This document shows, piece by piece, positions 46,238-54,638 of a stretch of DNA of 57,862 nt (position 1 is its first letter; every line of letters begins with the position of its first letter). The notes under the pieces were generated by a model. The model worked only from the letters and a program-made list of their open reading frames with translations, was not told where the DNA came from and did no database searches. Source of the DNA: an uncultured Actinomyces sp. (GTDB lineage: Bacteria > Actinomycetota > Actinomycetes > Actinomycetales > Actinomycetaceae); contig CALHZX010000007.1 in the NCBI GenBank assembly GCA_938040725.1, positions 1 to 57,862 of the forward strand. Reading direction: 5' to 3'. The position numbers and the translations under genes are program-made.

Positions 46238-46930
46238 CTAGAGCCAGTCCGGAACAACACCCCAGGCAATCGCAGCCATCAGCGCAGATCCGATCATCCA
46301 AGGCCCCATCGGCACACGTGACTTCGTCCCCGCCGAGCCGATCACGATTTTCCAGAGCGCAGCAAACCCGGCCAACACAAACGACAAAGCCAGGGAGGAG
46401 ACCGCAGCCTCTATACCGACGGATCCTGCCATCGCACCCAAAACGGGTGCAAGCTTCACGTCTCCCCCACCCATACCGCCGGGCAGACGGTTGAGCAGCG
46501 CGATCGGAATCGTCCAGATGAGAGCACCAGCAAGGCATCCGATGAGGCGCTGCTGCCACAGGGGCGAAATGATGACGCCAACAACAACGCCCACCGTCAC
46601 GCCGATACCCATCGCCGCTGTATACGCGTTGGGCAGACGATGAGTCTGAGCGTCAACGTAAGCGCTCAGCGCCCCAATCATCGCAACCGTCATGACCGCG
46701 GGCATGCCGGGACGCATCTGCGCCGCCACGAATAGGATCGCCCCAACGATCGCGGAACTCCACACAATCGCGTTGCGCGTCAGCGGGGTACGAGTCGCTT
46801 CAATAAAATACCGCCGCTGGATCTTCCACCCGGACCTCCACAGCCACACCAGCACAATGATCCATGTGAGGAATCCCGAGACGAGCGGCAGATCCGCACT
46901 GATGCGCTGGGGAAGCCAACCGACGATCAC
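46238..46930 (-). CDS. A24-family prepilin peptidase
   Basis: 230 residues with about seven hydrophobic helices. The two catalytic aspartates are visible in AYVDAQTHRLPN (near residue 93) and GGMGGGDVKL (near 157), the second in the family GxGD motif. The N-terminal cysteine-containing methyltransferase domain of PilD is missing, so it is the minimal peptidase type. It would cleave type IV pilin or Flp/competence pseudopilin leaders, none of which is encoded here. The GTG start overlaps the aroE stop by four bases. Confidence 0.88.
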   Translation of the reverse strand: MIVGWLPQRISADLPLVSGFLTWIIVLVWLWRSGWKIQRRYFIEATRTPLTRNAIVWSSAIVGAILFVAAQMRPGMPAVMTVAMIGALSAYVDAQTHRLPNAYTAAMGIGVTVGVVVGVIISPLWQQRLIGCLAGALIWTIPIALLNRLPGGMGGGDVKLAPVLGAMAGSVGIEAAVSSLALSFVLAGFAALWKIVIGSAGTKSRVPMGPWMIGSALMAAIAWGVVPDWL

Positions 46931-47787
46931 AACGACGCACCTTCATGTGAGCGCCGTTCCAGTTCCTCCTCGAGAGCCCCGCGCATCACGTCGATATCCG
47001 GGCTGCGCCCGGTCATCAGCTGAACCTGTGCACCTGCCTGATAGACCAGCATGTCCGTGCCCTCAGCGACAATGCCGCCGCCTGCCTCATAGGCGGCGCG
47101 CAACGCCGTATCACGTGGGGAATAGACAACATCGAGGAGGACCTGTCCGTCGCGTACATCGAGACACTGCGCGAGCGAATCCGCAACACCAGCGGGCAGG
47201 GTTGAGATGATGAGGTCAGCAGCGCGCGCCGCCTTCGACACGGCCTCGACGTCGGACCACAGAACCTGTTCGATGACCACGCCCAGACGCGAGGCAGCAG
47301 CAACAACCGATCCGTGACCGCCGAAACGGCGCGCAGCGACAGTCGACGTCGTCATCCCCAGCTCGCCAAGCGCGGCGAGGGCAGACGAAGCCGTGGCGCG
47401 GGCACCGAGGATCAGAGCACTCGAAGGAAGTGAGCGCCCCTGAATCGAACACGCGCGGCGGACGGCCGACGCGATACCCGTCACGTCGGTATTGAAACCC
47501 GCAAGAACGCCCGAGGACGGAACAACCGTATTGACCGCGCCAACCGCGCTCGCTAACGGATCAATCGCATCCAGGAGCGGCATCACCGCCTGTTTGCAGG
47601 GCATTGTCACCGACAAGCCCGCGCAGTCGCCACCCAGGCCACCAACGAAACCGGGAAGTGACTCGCGGTCTTGCTCAAGCCGACGGTACTCCCACCCCTC
47701 GATGCCGAGCTGCGCCCATGCCGCGCGGTGAATGACCGGCGACAGAGAATGCTCGATCGGCGAGCCGATCACGGCGGCCCACGTCAT
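46927..47787 (-). CDS. aroE: shikimate dehydrogenase
   Basis: 286 residues. AroE reduces 3-dehydroshikimate with NADPH in the shikimate pathway. Near the N-terminus, SPIEHSLSPVIHRAAW binds substrate; the catalytic Lys is in GLSVTMPCK and the paired Asp in GFNTDVTG. The nucleotide-binding loop reads LGARATASSALAAL, a variant of the usual GAGGAARA but typical of actinobacteria. The ATG overlaps the mltG stop by four bases and the gene's own stop overlaps the prepilin peptidase start. Confidence 0.93.
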   Translation of the reverse strand: MTWAAVIGSPIEHSLSPVIHRAAWAQLGIEGWEYRRLEQDRESLPGFVGGLGGDCAGLSVTMPCKQAVMPLLDAIDPLASAVGAVNTVVPSSGVLAGFNTDVTGIASAVRRACSIQGRSLPSSALILGARATASSALAALGELGMTTSTVAARRFGGHGSVVAAASRLGVVIEQVLWSDVEAVSKAARAADLIISTLPAGVADSLAQCLDVRDGQVLLDVVYSPRDTALRAAYEAGGGIVAEGTDMLVYQAGAQVQLMTGRSPDIDVMRGALEEELERRSHEGASL

Positions 47788-49232
47788 GACGCCGTGCAGA
47801 CCTTCGGATTCGCAGCGCAGTACGCCTTGAACTGCTCGCGGTTCTTCTCCTGTTCTTCCAGAGTGGAGGCGAACAGGGTCTCGCCCGTGTCCAGGTTAAC
47901 CGTCACGAAGTACAGCCATGTTCCGTCGGCAGGGTTCAGCACGGCCTTGATTGCCTTTTCGCTCGGCTGGCCAATCGGAGTGGGTGGCAGTCCCGGGTGC
48001 AGGCGCGTGTTATACGGGTTGTCATTATCGAGATCCGCCTGATCGGGCACCCCGCTGGTCTTCCCAACGCCGTACAGGACCGTCGAATCCATGCCCAGCA
48101 TGCCCTTCGTTTCACCGTTTGTATCCGCTAGACGGTTATCGATGACGCGGGCGACCATCGGCATATACCTGTCGATGTTCATCTCACCATCAACGATAGA
48201 CGCCTTGATGAGGACGGTTTCGCGGTCTGCGGGAGCAACACCCAGACGGTCGAGTTCATTGATCGTGCCCTTAACCATGCGCGCAATAAGGGTGGTCGGC
48301 GTGTCTGTTTCGCCGACCTCATAGGAGCCGGGAAGGAGCCATCCTTCGGCGTTTCCGTCAGCCTCAGAGGGCAGACCGATAGCCTCGGTATCGGCGAATG
48401 CCGCATCGACGTCGGCCTCGGAAACGCCCATGATATCGACGATGCGTTGCTTCACTTCCGACAGCTTCTGGCCGGAACCGATAGTCACCGTCGAGTCCAC
48501 ACGATTCGTCTCGTCCAGCAAAGCGGCGAGCGCCCCGGACGCGCTCATCTGTTGCTTCAAACGGTACGTACCCGGGCGAATCGACATTGCCGCCGAAGTC
48601 TTCTCGAACTGGCGCACGAAAGCACCCACGGACTTCACGACGCCCGCTTCCACCAGGGTCTGGCCGATCGCGCGGCCCGAGGCCTCTTCATCAATGGTCA
48701 CCTCGACCGAGCCGGAACCGGGGCCAGGGTAGTCATCCGACGAGGTTGTCGATGAGTTGAAGAGCTGATCGTAGGCAACGTAGCTTGCGCCGACAACTAA
48801 GCCGAGCACGAGAACAATGATGAAGAACGAACGAATGCGACGACGACGCTTGCGTTTACGGGCTGCGCGGCGTTCGCTGGCGAGCCTGCGCGAACGCATA
48901 CCTGTCGTTTCAGACGTGGCCTCAACGTCCGTCGCAACGCTGCTGACACGGGCGGTCGAAGCGGACACACGCGATGCTGCACCGCTGTCGGTCACCTCGT
49001 CGAAAGACGGTAGCGGCGCCGAGCGCTGACGAAGACTCGCACCACGCGCAGGTACAGCCTCTGTGTCGGCCGAGGCCGGGGCCACCGCAGGCGTGCCGTG
49101 AAGCGGGGTCGACACGGAGTCCTTCGGGGACTCGACGCTGGAGTTTTCACGTGGAGCGTCGGAGTAGACCTTGGGTTCACCGGAGTGAATCTCACGGCGA
49201 GAACGGAAGGGGTAAGGGGGAGGCGTACTCAC
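47784..49232 (-). CDS. mltG: endolytic transglycosylase MltG
   Basis: 482 residues. MltG cuts nascent peptidoglycan strands and sets glycan length. The first 130 residues are cytoplasmic, rich in Ser/Pro/Ala and then strongly basic (residues 113-133); one membrane helix follows at 134-154, then a LysM-like domain and the YceG catalytic domain. The catalytic motif is usually ASIVE followed by another Glu, but here it reads ASIVDGEMN, with Asp348 in the place of the first Glu and Glu350 retained. The gene overlaps ruvX before it and aroE after it by four bases each. Confidence 0.92.
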   Translation of the reverse strand: MSTPPPYPFRSRREIHSGEPKVYSDAPRENSSVESPKDSVSTPLHGTPAVAPASADTEAVPARGASLRQRSAPLPSFDEVTDSGAASRVSASTARVSSVATDVEATSETTGMRSRRLASERRAARKRKRRRRIRSFFIIVLVLGLVVGASYVAYDQLFNSSTTSSDDYPGPGSGSVEVTIDEEASGRAIGQTLVEAGVVKSVGAFVRQFEKTSAAMSIRPGTYRLKQQMSASGALAALLDETNRVDSTVTIGSGQKLSEVKQRIVDIMGVSEADVDAAFADTEAIGLPSEADGNAEGWLLPGSYEVGETDTPTTLIARMVKGTINELDRLGVAPADRETVLIKASIVDGEMNIDRYMPMVARVIDNRLADTNGETKGMLGMDSTVLYGVGKTSGVPDQADLDNDNPYNTRLHPGLPPTPIGQPSEKAIKAVLNPADGTWLYFVTVNLDTGETLFASTLEEQEKNREQFKAYCAANPKVCTAS

Positions 49233-49717
49233 GTGTGTACTCCTTCGTTGGGTTCGAGGATGATCTCCTCACCGGGAGCTCGACCGCCCATGCGTTCAAG
49301 CTCGAGCGCCTGCTCCAAGATGATCTGGGCGGCCACCTGGTCGATGACACTGCGATGGTCGATTTCCGGGATGCCGGAGGCGCGCAGCCGCGCATGCGCC
49401 TGGTTGGACGTCATGCGCTCATCGACCATCGCGACCCGAACACCGGGAACAAGCTTCTTGATGCGGCGCGCATACTTGCGCGCTCCCTTCGCAGAAACGC
49501 CCTCTCCCCCGCGCAGATGACGGGGCAGCCCAACGATCACTTCGATCGCGTCATGACGACGGACAATGTCGGCGAGGCGATCGAGATCAGACAGGTCAGG
49601 GGCCCTGTGAAGGGTTTCGACGGGCATCGTGAGAATACCGTCGGGGTCGCACCGGCTGACGCCGACACGCACGGTGCCGACGTCCACGCCGATGCGGATA
49701 CCCCGACGAATACTCAC
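49229..49717 (-). CDS. ruvX: Holliday junction resolvase-like protein RuvX (YqgF)
   Basis: 162 residues of the YqgF RNase H-like fold: GVDVGTVRVGVSRCD with the first catalytic Asp, EVIVGLPRHLRGGEG and VAMVDERMTS with the later acidic residues. The family takes part in 16S rRNA processing and possibly recombination; in mycobacteria RuvX can cleave Holliday junctions. The GTG start overlaps the alaS stop by four bases. The C-terminal 20 residues after the fold are a short acidic tail. Confidence 0.92.
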   Translation of the reverse strand: MSIRRGIRIGVDVGTVRVGVSRCDPDGILTMPVETLHRAPDLSDLDRLADIVRRHDAIEVIVGLPRHLRGGEGVSAKGARKYARRIKKLVPGVRVAMVDERMTSNQAHARLRASGIPEIDHRSVIDQVAAQIILEQALELERMGGRAPGEEIILEPNEGVHT

Positions 49718-52422
49718 AGAGCCTCGATTTCCTTGCGGATCGCGTCGATCGCGTCCGCAATGCCCTCGGGCTTCGTACCGCCACCCTGAGCAATGTCATC
49801 GCGGCCGCCGCCGCCACCGCCCATGTACTTGCCAACGGCGCGAACGAGGGCGCCTGCCTTCACTGAGTGCTCACGCGCGGCCTCGTTCGTCGCAACAACG
49901 AGCGAGGGCTTACCGCCAACGAGACCACCAAGGGCAACGACGACGCCGCGCTCATTACCGAGGCGGTCGCGGACGTCGAGCGCAAGGGTACGCAGGGCGT
50001 CGGCCGACGGCATGTCGCCAACGGCGGCAGCCACGACGCTGACGGCGCCAATAGCCGAGGCGGAAGTCGCAAGATCGGCACCGCGGCTGAGAGCCTGAGC
50101 GGTGCGCATCTTCTCCAGTTCCTTCTCGGACTCGCGCAGCTTGGACAGAAGGGACTCGATGCGATCAGGCAGCTCATCCGCACGGCCACCAACGAGCTGA
50201 GACAGCTGGGCAACGAGCGCGTGCTCCTTGGCCTGGAACTCGTATGCACCGTCGCCGACGAGCGCGTCGATGCGGCGCACGCCGGACCCAACGGAGCCTT
50301 CGCTGAGCACCGTAATGCGACCGATGTGTCCGGTCGTCGGCACGTGGGTGCCACCGCACAACTCACGGTCGAAGCCATCGCCAATCGTGACGACGCGGAC
50401 CTCCGATCCGTACTTCTCGCCGAACAGCGCGATGGCGCCGGCGGCCTTTGCCTCGTCGAGGCTCATCACCTCGGTCGTCACGGCCAGATCCTGGGCGAGC
50501 TTCTCGTTGACGAGCGCCTCAATATCATTGATCTGAGAGCCGTCAAGCGCCGCACCGTGACGGAAGTCGAAGCGCAGTCGCGACGGCGAGTTCTCCGAAC
50601 CGGCCTGCGTCGCATCCTTCGACACGACGTTGCGCAGACCCGCGTACACCATGTGCGTGGCAGTGTGGGCACGAGCAATCGCCAGACGACGCTCGCCATC
50701 AATCTCGGCGTATGCCTTCTCGCCCACCGTCATGCCACCCTCGGTCAGGGTGCCGCGGTGAACGCTCAGGCCACGGATCGGCGCCTGCACGTCGTGAACC
50801 TCAACGACGCCTCCACCAGCGAGGCGGATCGTACCGTGGTCGGCCAGCTGGCCACCCATCTCAGCGTAGAAAGGCGTGCGATCAAGGATCACCTCAACCT
50901 CGGCGGGTGCGCTTGCAGCGGGTGCCGCAACACCGTCAACGAGCAGCGCTTCGACAGTGGCCTCGGCGGCCTGCTCCGTGTAGCCCAGGAACGTCGAGCC
51001 GCCACCCATCGCCTTCTCGATGTCGTGGAAGACGCGCACGTCAGTGTGTCCGGTCTTCTTCGAACGAGCATCGGCGCGCGCACGCTCCTTCTGCTCGGCC
51101 ATGAGGCTGCGGAAGCCTTCCTCGTCAACTGACACACCCTGCTCGGCGGCCATCTCGAGGGTCAGGTCGATCGGGAATCCATAGGTGTCGTGCAGCGAGA
51201 ACGCAGAGGCACCGGAAATAACGGGGGCCCCCTTCGACTCCTTCGCGTGTGCAACCGCTGCGTCCAGAATCGTCGTACCGGAGCTCAGCGTGCGACGGAA
51301 CGCGTCTTCCTCCGCGTAGGCGACCTCAGAGATCGTCTTCCAGTTGGTCTCGAGCTCGGGGTACGAGGCCTTCATCGCGTCCTTCGAAGCGGTGAGCAGG
51401 GTCGGCATGGTCGCCTCGTCGACGCCCAGCAGGCGCATGGAGCGAACCGCGCGACGAATCAGACGACGCAGCACGTAGCCGCGGCCATCGTTACCGGGAC
51501 GCACGCCATCACCGATCAGCATGAGAGAGGAACGCACGTGGTCGGCCACGACACGCATGCGCACGTCATCGTCATAGGCGGCACCGGCCTCGGGGCCCGC
51601 AGCGCCCAGACCGTAGCGCTTGCCACTCATCTGCATGGCAGCTTCAATGACGGGGAATACCTCGTCGATCTCGTACATGTTGGGCTTGTCCTGCATGACG
51701 AAGGCCAGACGTTCGAGGCCTGCGCCCGTATCAATCGCCTTCTTGTCGAGCTCGCCCAGCAGCGGGTAGTCCTTGCCGGAACCCTCGCCGCGCATGTACT
51801 GGTCGAAGACCAGGTTCCAGACCTCAAGGTAGCGGTCGCCACCCGGGTCGACGGTGCCACCCACGGCCTCGGGGCCATACTCGGGGCCGCGATCATAGTG
51901 CCACTCCGCACAGGGGCCGGCGGGACCCGGCTGGCCGGTGTCCCAGAAGTTTTCCTCACGAGGCAGGCGCACGATGTGCTTGGGATCCATGCCAATCTGC
52001 TTGGTGAGTACGTTGAATGCTTCCTCGTCCTGGTCCCACAGCGTCACCCAGAAACGATCACCGTCAAGGCCATACATTCCCTCGTCACGCGAACCCGTCA
52101 GCAGCTCCCAGGCGTAGTTGATCGCGCCTTCCTTGAAGTAGTCACCGAACGAGAAGTTGCCGTTCATCTGGAAGAACGTGCCGTGACGCGTCGTCTTACC
52201 GACGTTATCGATGTCATTCGTGCGAATACACTTCTGTACCGACGCAGCACGAGGCCACGGCGCGGGCTCAACACCCGTGATATAGGGGATGAACGGAACC
52301 ATGCCCGCGATCGTGAACAGAATCGAGGGCTCCGGGGAGACAAGAGAAACGGAAGGACGAATCTCATGTCCCTGCTCCTTGAAGTATTCGAGCCAGCGGG
52401 TGCGGATTTCAGACGTACGCAT
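49714..52422 (-). CDS. alaS: alanyl-tRNA synthetase
   Basis: 902 residues, complete. It charges tRNA-Ala and edits mischarged serine. The class II catalytic core opens with EIRTRWLEYFKEQGHE and includes RTNDIDNVGKTTRHGTFFQM (motif 2 region). The editing domain has HTATH near residue 585 and CGGTH near residue 689, both zinc ligands present. The C-terminal C-Ala domain has the GGGGGG-type glycine run (YMGGGGGGRDDIAQGGG). An ATG start follows GGGGGAC. The order rpsD-alaS-ruvX-mltG-aroE is standard in actinobacteria. Confidence 0.97.
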   Translation of the reverse strand: MRTSEIRTRWLEYFKEQGHEIRPSVSLVSPEPSILFTIAGMVPFIPYITGVEPAPWPRAASVQKCIRTNDIDNVGKTTRHGTFFQMNGNFSFGDYFKEGAINYAWELLTGSRDEGMYGLDGDRFWVTLWDQDEEAFNVLTKQIGMDPKHIVRLPREENFWDTGQPGPAGPCAEWHYDRGPEYGPEAVGGTVDPGGDRYLEVWNLVFDQYMRGEGSGKDYPLLGELDKKAIDTGAGLERLAFVMQDKPNMYEIDEVFPVIEAAMQMSGKRYGLGAAGPEAGAAYDDDVRMRVVADHVRSSLMLIGDGVRPGNDGRGYVLRRLIRRAVRSMRLLGVDEATMPTLLTASKDAMKASYPELETNWKTISEVAYAEEDAFRRTLSSGTTILDAAVAHAKESKGAPVISGASAFSLHDTYGFPIDLTLEMAAEQGVSVDEEGFRSLMAEQKERARADARSKKTGHTDVRVFHDIEKAMGGGSTFLGYTEQAAEATVEALLVDGVAAPAASAPAEVEVILDRTPFYAEMGGQLADHGTIRLAGGGVVEVHDVQAPIRGLSVHRGTLTEGGMTVGEKAYAEIDGERRLAIARAHTATHMVYAGLRNVVSKDATQAGSENSPSRLRFDFRHGAALDGSQINDIEALVNEKLAQDLAVTTEVMSLDEAKAAGAIALFGEKYGSEVRVVTIGDGFDRELCGGTHVPTTGHIGRITVLSEGSVGSGVRRIDALVGDGAYEFQAKEHALVAQLSQLVGGRADELPDRIESLLSKLRESEKELEKMRTAQALSRGADLATSASAIGAVSVVAAAVGDMPSADALRTLALDVRDRLGNERGVVVALGGLVGGKPSLVVATNEAAREHSVKAGALVRAVGKYMGGGGGGRDDIAQGGGTKPEGIADAIDAIRKEIEAL

Positions 52423-52488
52423 AGTCCCCCATGTTAGACGCTCAGCGCCGGTCGCGGCACGTCGGCACGCGCAAGCGGACAGTTGGAT

Positions 52489-52529
52489 AAAAGAAAAACC
52501 GCGCCCCCGAGTATGGCTCGAGGGCGCGG
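52489..52529 (-). terminator. intrinsic terminator of rpsD
   Basis: A 13-bp stem with one mismatch and a five-base loop (52499-52511 with 52517-52529) follows rpsD by 12 bases, and the minus strand then runs TTTTTCTTTT. It separates rpsD from alaS. Confidence 0.85.
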
Positions 52530-52541
52530 AAATGACTAGTG

Positions 52542-53165
52542 TCAGCGCGAGTAGTGCTCGACGACCATCTGAACGTCGACGGTCACGGGGACCTCAGCGC
52601 GCTTCGGGCGACGCACCAGGGTCGCCTTCAGGCGGGCAAGGTCAACGTCCAGGTACTCCGGGACGGCGGGCAGCACGTCGCGGTGGATACCCTCGGCAGC
52701 GATCTCGAAGGGAACCGTGGTCTGCGACTTGGGCTTGACCTGCAGGGTCTGGCCGGGCTTCACGCGGAACGAAGGGCGATCAACGATCTTGCCGTCAACG
52801 AGGATGTGACGGTGAACGACGAACTGACGAGCCTGCTGGATGGTACGAGCGAAGCCGGCGCGCAGGACGAGGGCGTCCAGACGCATCTCGAGCAGCTCAA
52901 CCAGGTTCTCACCGGTCAGACCAGCGGTACGACGGGCCTCTTCGAAGGCGCGGCGCAGCTGCGACTCACGGATGCCGTACTGGGCGCGCAGACGCTGCTT
53001 TTCCTTCAGACGAACGGCGTAGTCGGAGTCCTGGCGGCGGCGGGTACGGCCGTGCTCACCGGGGCCGTAGGGACGCTTCTCGAAGTAGCGAACAGCCTTG
53101 GGGGTCAGAGCCAGACCGAGGGCGCGGGACTCGCGCACCTGCTTGCGGGAACGATTCGTTGCCAT
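52542..53165 (-). CDS. rpsD: 30S ribosomal protein S4
   Basis: 207 residues. S4 nucleates 30S assembly. The N-terminal KAVRYFEKRPYGPGEHG segment and the central S4 RNA-binding domain (residues about 94-155, with RLDALVLRAGFA and HILVDGKIVD) are clear. The protein has no cysteine, so it is the zinc-independent (C-minus) form. The gene is not in the rpsM-rpsK-rpoA operon but between rarA and alaS. A hairpin at 53190-53210 lies just before its ribosome-binding site (AGGAAGAAG), where self-regulation could act. Confidence 0.96.
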   Translation of the reverse strand: MATNRSRKQVRESRALGLALTPKAVRYFEKRPYGPGEHGRTRRRQDSDYAVRLKEKQRLRAQYGIRESQLRRAFEEARRTAGLTGENLVELLEMRLDALVLRAGFARTIQQARQFVVHRHILVDGKIVDRPSFRVKPGQTLQVKPKSQTTVPFEIAAEGIHRDVLPAVPEYLDVDLARLKATLVRRPKRAEVPVTVDVQMVVEHYSR

Positions 53166-53189
53166 GTTTCTTCTTCCTGTTTCTCATGT

Positions 53190-53210
53190 CATGCCGGAAA
53201 TCCCGGCATG
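53190..53210 (-). promoter_or_regulatory. hairpin in the rpsD leader
   Basis: A perfect eight-bp stem (53190-53197 with 53203-53210) with a five-base loop lies 25 bases upstream of the rpsD start. A longer-range pairing is also possible between TGGGGCC near 53209-53215 and its complement near 53247-53253. S4 is a known translational self-regulator in other bacteria, so a regulatory role is plausible but unproven here. Confidence 0.4.
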
Positions 53211-53284
53211 GGGCCAACTCCAGGATCGCATCGATCCGTCGGCTAAGGCCCCAGGTGCCCGCTGATGCGGACAACTGTTCCATC

Positions 53285-54628
53285 CTAGCGTCTTTTCAAC
53301 AAATTGCGAATCACACCGAGCCGCTTCGTGAGCATCGCCTCATGCCCATTCTCGGTCGGCTCGTAATACTGTGTGCCTTCCAGGTCGTCCGGCAGGTACT
53401 GCTGCGCAGCAACATGGTGCGGATGATCGTGCGCGTACAGGTACCCGTCGCCATGGCCGAGTGACGTCGCTCCAGCGTAGTGCGCGTCGCGCAGATGCTC
53501 GGGCACCGCACTCCCACGTCCGGCGCGCACATCGGCGATCGCACGGTCGATCGCCAGGTACGTCGCATTCGACTTCGGGGCTGTCGCCACGGCGACGACT
53601 GCCTGGGCGAGGAGCAGACGCGCCTCGGGCATACCGATCAGCGCAACCCCCTGGGCAACGCTCACGCAGGTCGTTAGCACCTCGGGAGCAGCCATTCCTA
53701 CTTCCTCCGAAGCGGCGATCATGATGCGGCGCGCGATAAAACGCGGGTCCTCACCCGCCTCGATCATACGGGCGAGGTAGTGAAGAGCTGCGTCCACATC
53801 AGAACCGCGCATCGACTTAATAAACGCGCTCGCGACGTCGTAGTGCTGATCCTTACTCCAGCGAACGAGAGCCTGATTGGCCGCCGCTTCGACGCTCACG
53901 ACCGTAATCTCACCGGATCCGTCATCGCTGGCAACACCCGCAGCTGCTTCGAGGAGCGTCAGAGACTTTCGGGCGTCCGAGCCCGCCAACCGTACAAGGC
54001 CGGCCACAGCCTCGTCCGTTATAGAAAAACGCGCACCAAGGCCGCGCTCATCCGCCAGTGCACGACGAATGAGCCCCTCGATTGCATTCGCATCAAGAGG
54101 ACGCAGGGTCAACAGTAACGAGCGCGACAGGAGCGGAGAAATCACCGAAAACGATGGATTTTCAGTCGTCGCCGCAACAAGGACAACCCACCGATTTTCG
54201 ACCGCAGGAAGGAGCGAGTCCTGCTGCGATTTCGAGAAGCGGTGCACCTCATCGACGAACAGAATGGTTTCTTCTCCCCCGCTGGCGAGAGTTCGACGCG
54301 CATCATCGACAACACGCCGCACGTCACTAACGCCCGAAGAAACGGCAGAAAGCTCAATAAATCGCCGCCCAGATGCGCGCGCAATCAAATACGCGAGCGT
54401 CGTCTTACCAGTACCCGGAGGACCCCAGAGCACAACGGAGGACACTGCGACACCATCGCTGGCTCCAGGCGAGAGAAGGCGCCGCAACGGTGCCCCCTCA
54501 CCGAGCAGGTGCGACTGACCAACCACCTGCGCAAGCGTCGTAGGGCGCATACGAACGGCGAGGGGCGCACCCGCATGAAAAGCAGGCACGCCCGACTCGT
54601 CGACAGATTCAGAATCAAACAGATCCAT
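53285..54628 (-). CDS. rarA: replication-associated recombination protein A (RarA/MgsA)
   Basis: 447 residues from the ATG at 54628; the longer frame runs back into the upstream gene. RarA is an AAA+ clamp-loader-like ATPase acting at stalled replication forks. The N-terminal RPTTLAQVVGQSHLLG box, Walker A GPPGTGKTT, Walker B LFVDEVHRF, sensor-1 AATTENPSFSV and the tetramer domain (KSMRGSDVDAALHYLARM) are in order, ending in the typical RLGVIRNLLKRR. The start lies only 10 bases after an unrelated secreted-protein gene, with just a weak AGGG ribosome-binding site. Confidence 0.94.
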   Translation of the reverse strand: MDLFDSESVDESGVPAFHAGAPLAVRMRPTTLAQVVGQSHLLGEGAPLRRLLSPGASDGVAVSSVVLWGPPGTGKTTLAYLIARASGRRFIELSAVSSGVSDVRRVVDDARRTLASGGEETILFVDEVHRFSKSQQDSLLPAVENRWVVLVAATTENPSFSVISPLLSRSLLLTLRPLDANAIEGLIRRALADERGLGARFSITDEAVAGLVRLAGSDARKSLTLLEAAAGVASDDGSGEITVVSVEAAANQALVRWSKDQHYDVASAFIKSMRGSDVDAALHYLARMIEAGEDPRFIARRIMIAASEEVGMAAPEVLTTCVSVAQGVALIGMPEARLLLAQAVVAVATAPKSNATYLAIDRAIADVRAGRGSAVPEHLRDAHYAGATSLGHGDGYLYAHDHPHHVAAQQYLPDDLEGTQYYEPTENGHEAMLTKRLGVIRNLLKRR

Positions 54629-54638
54629 GAGCCCTAGC

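Noticed and set aside
49867..52437. Long plus-strand frames opposite alaS
   Set aside because: Antisense to alaS; Arg/His-rich low-complexity products without start signals.
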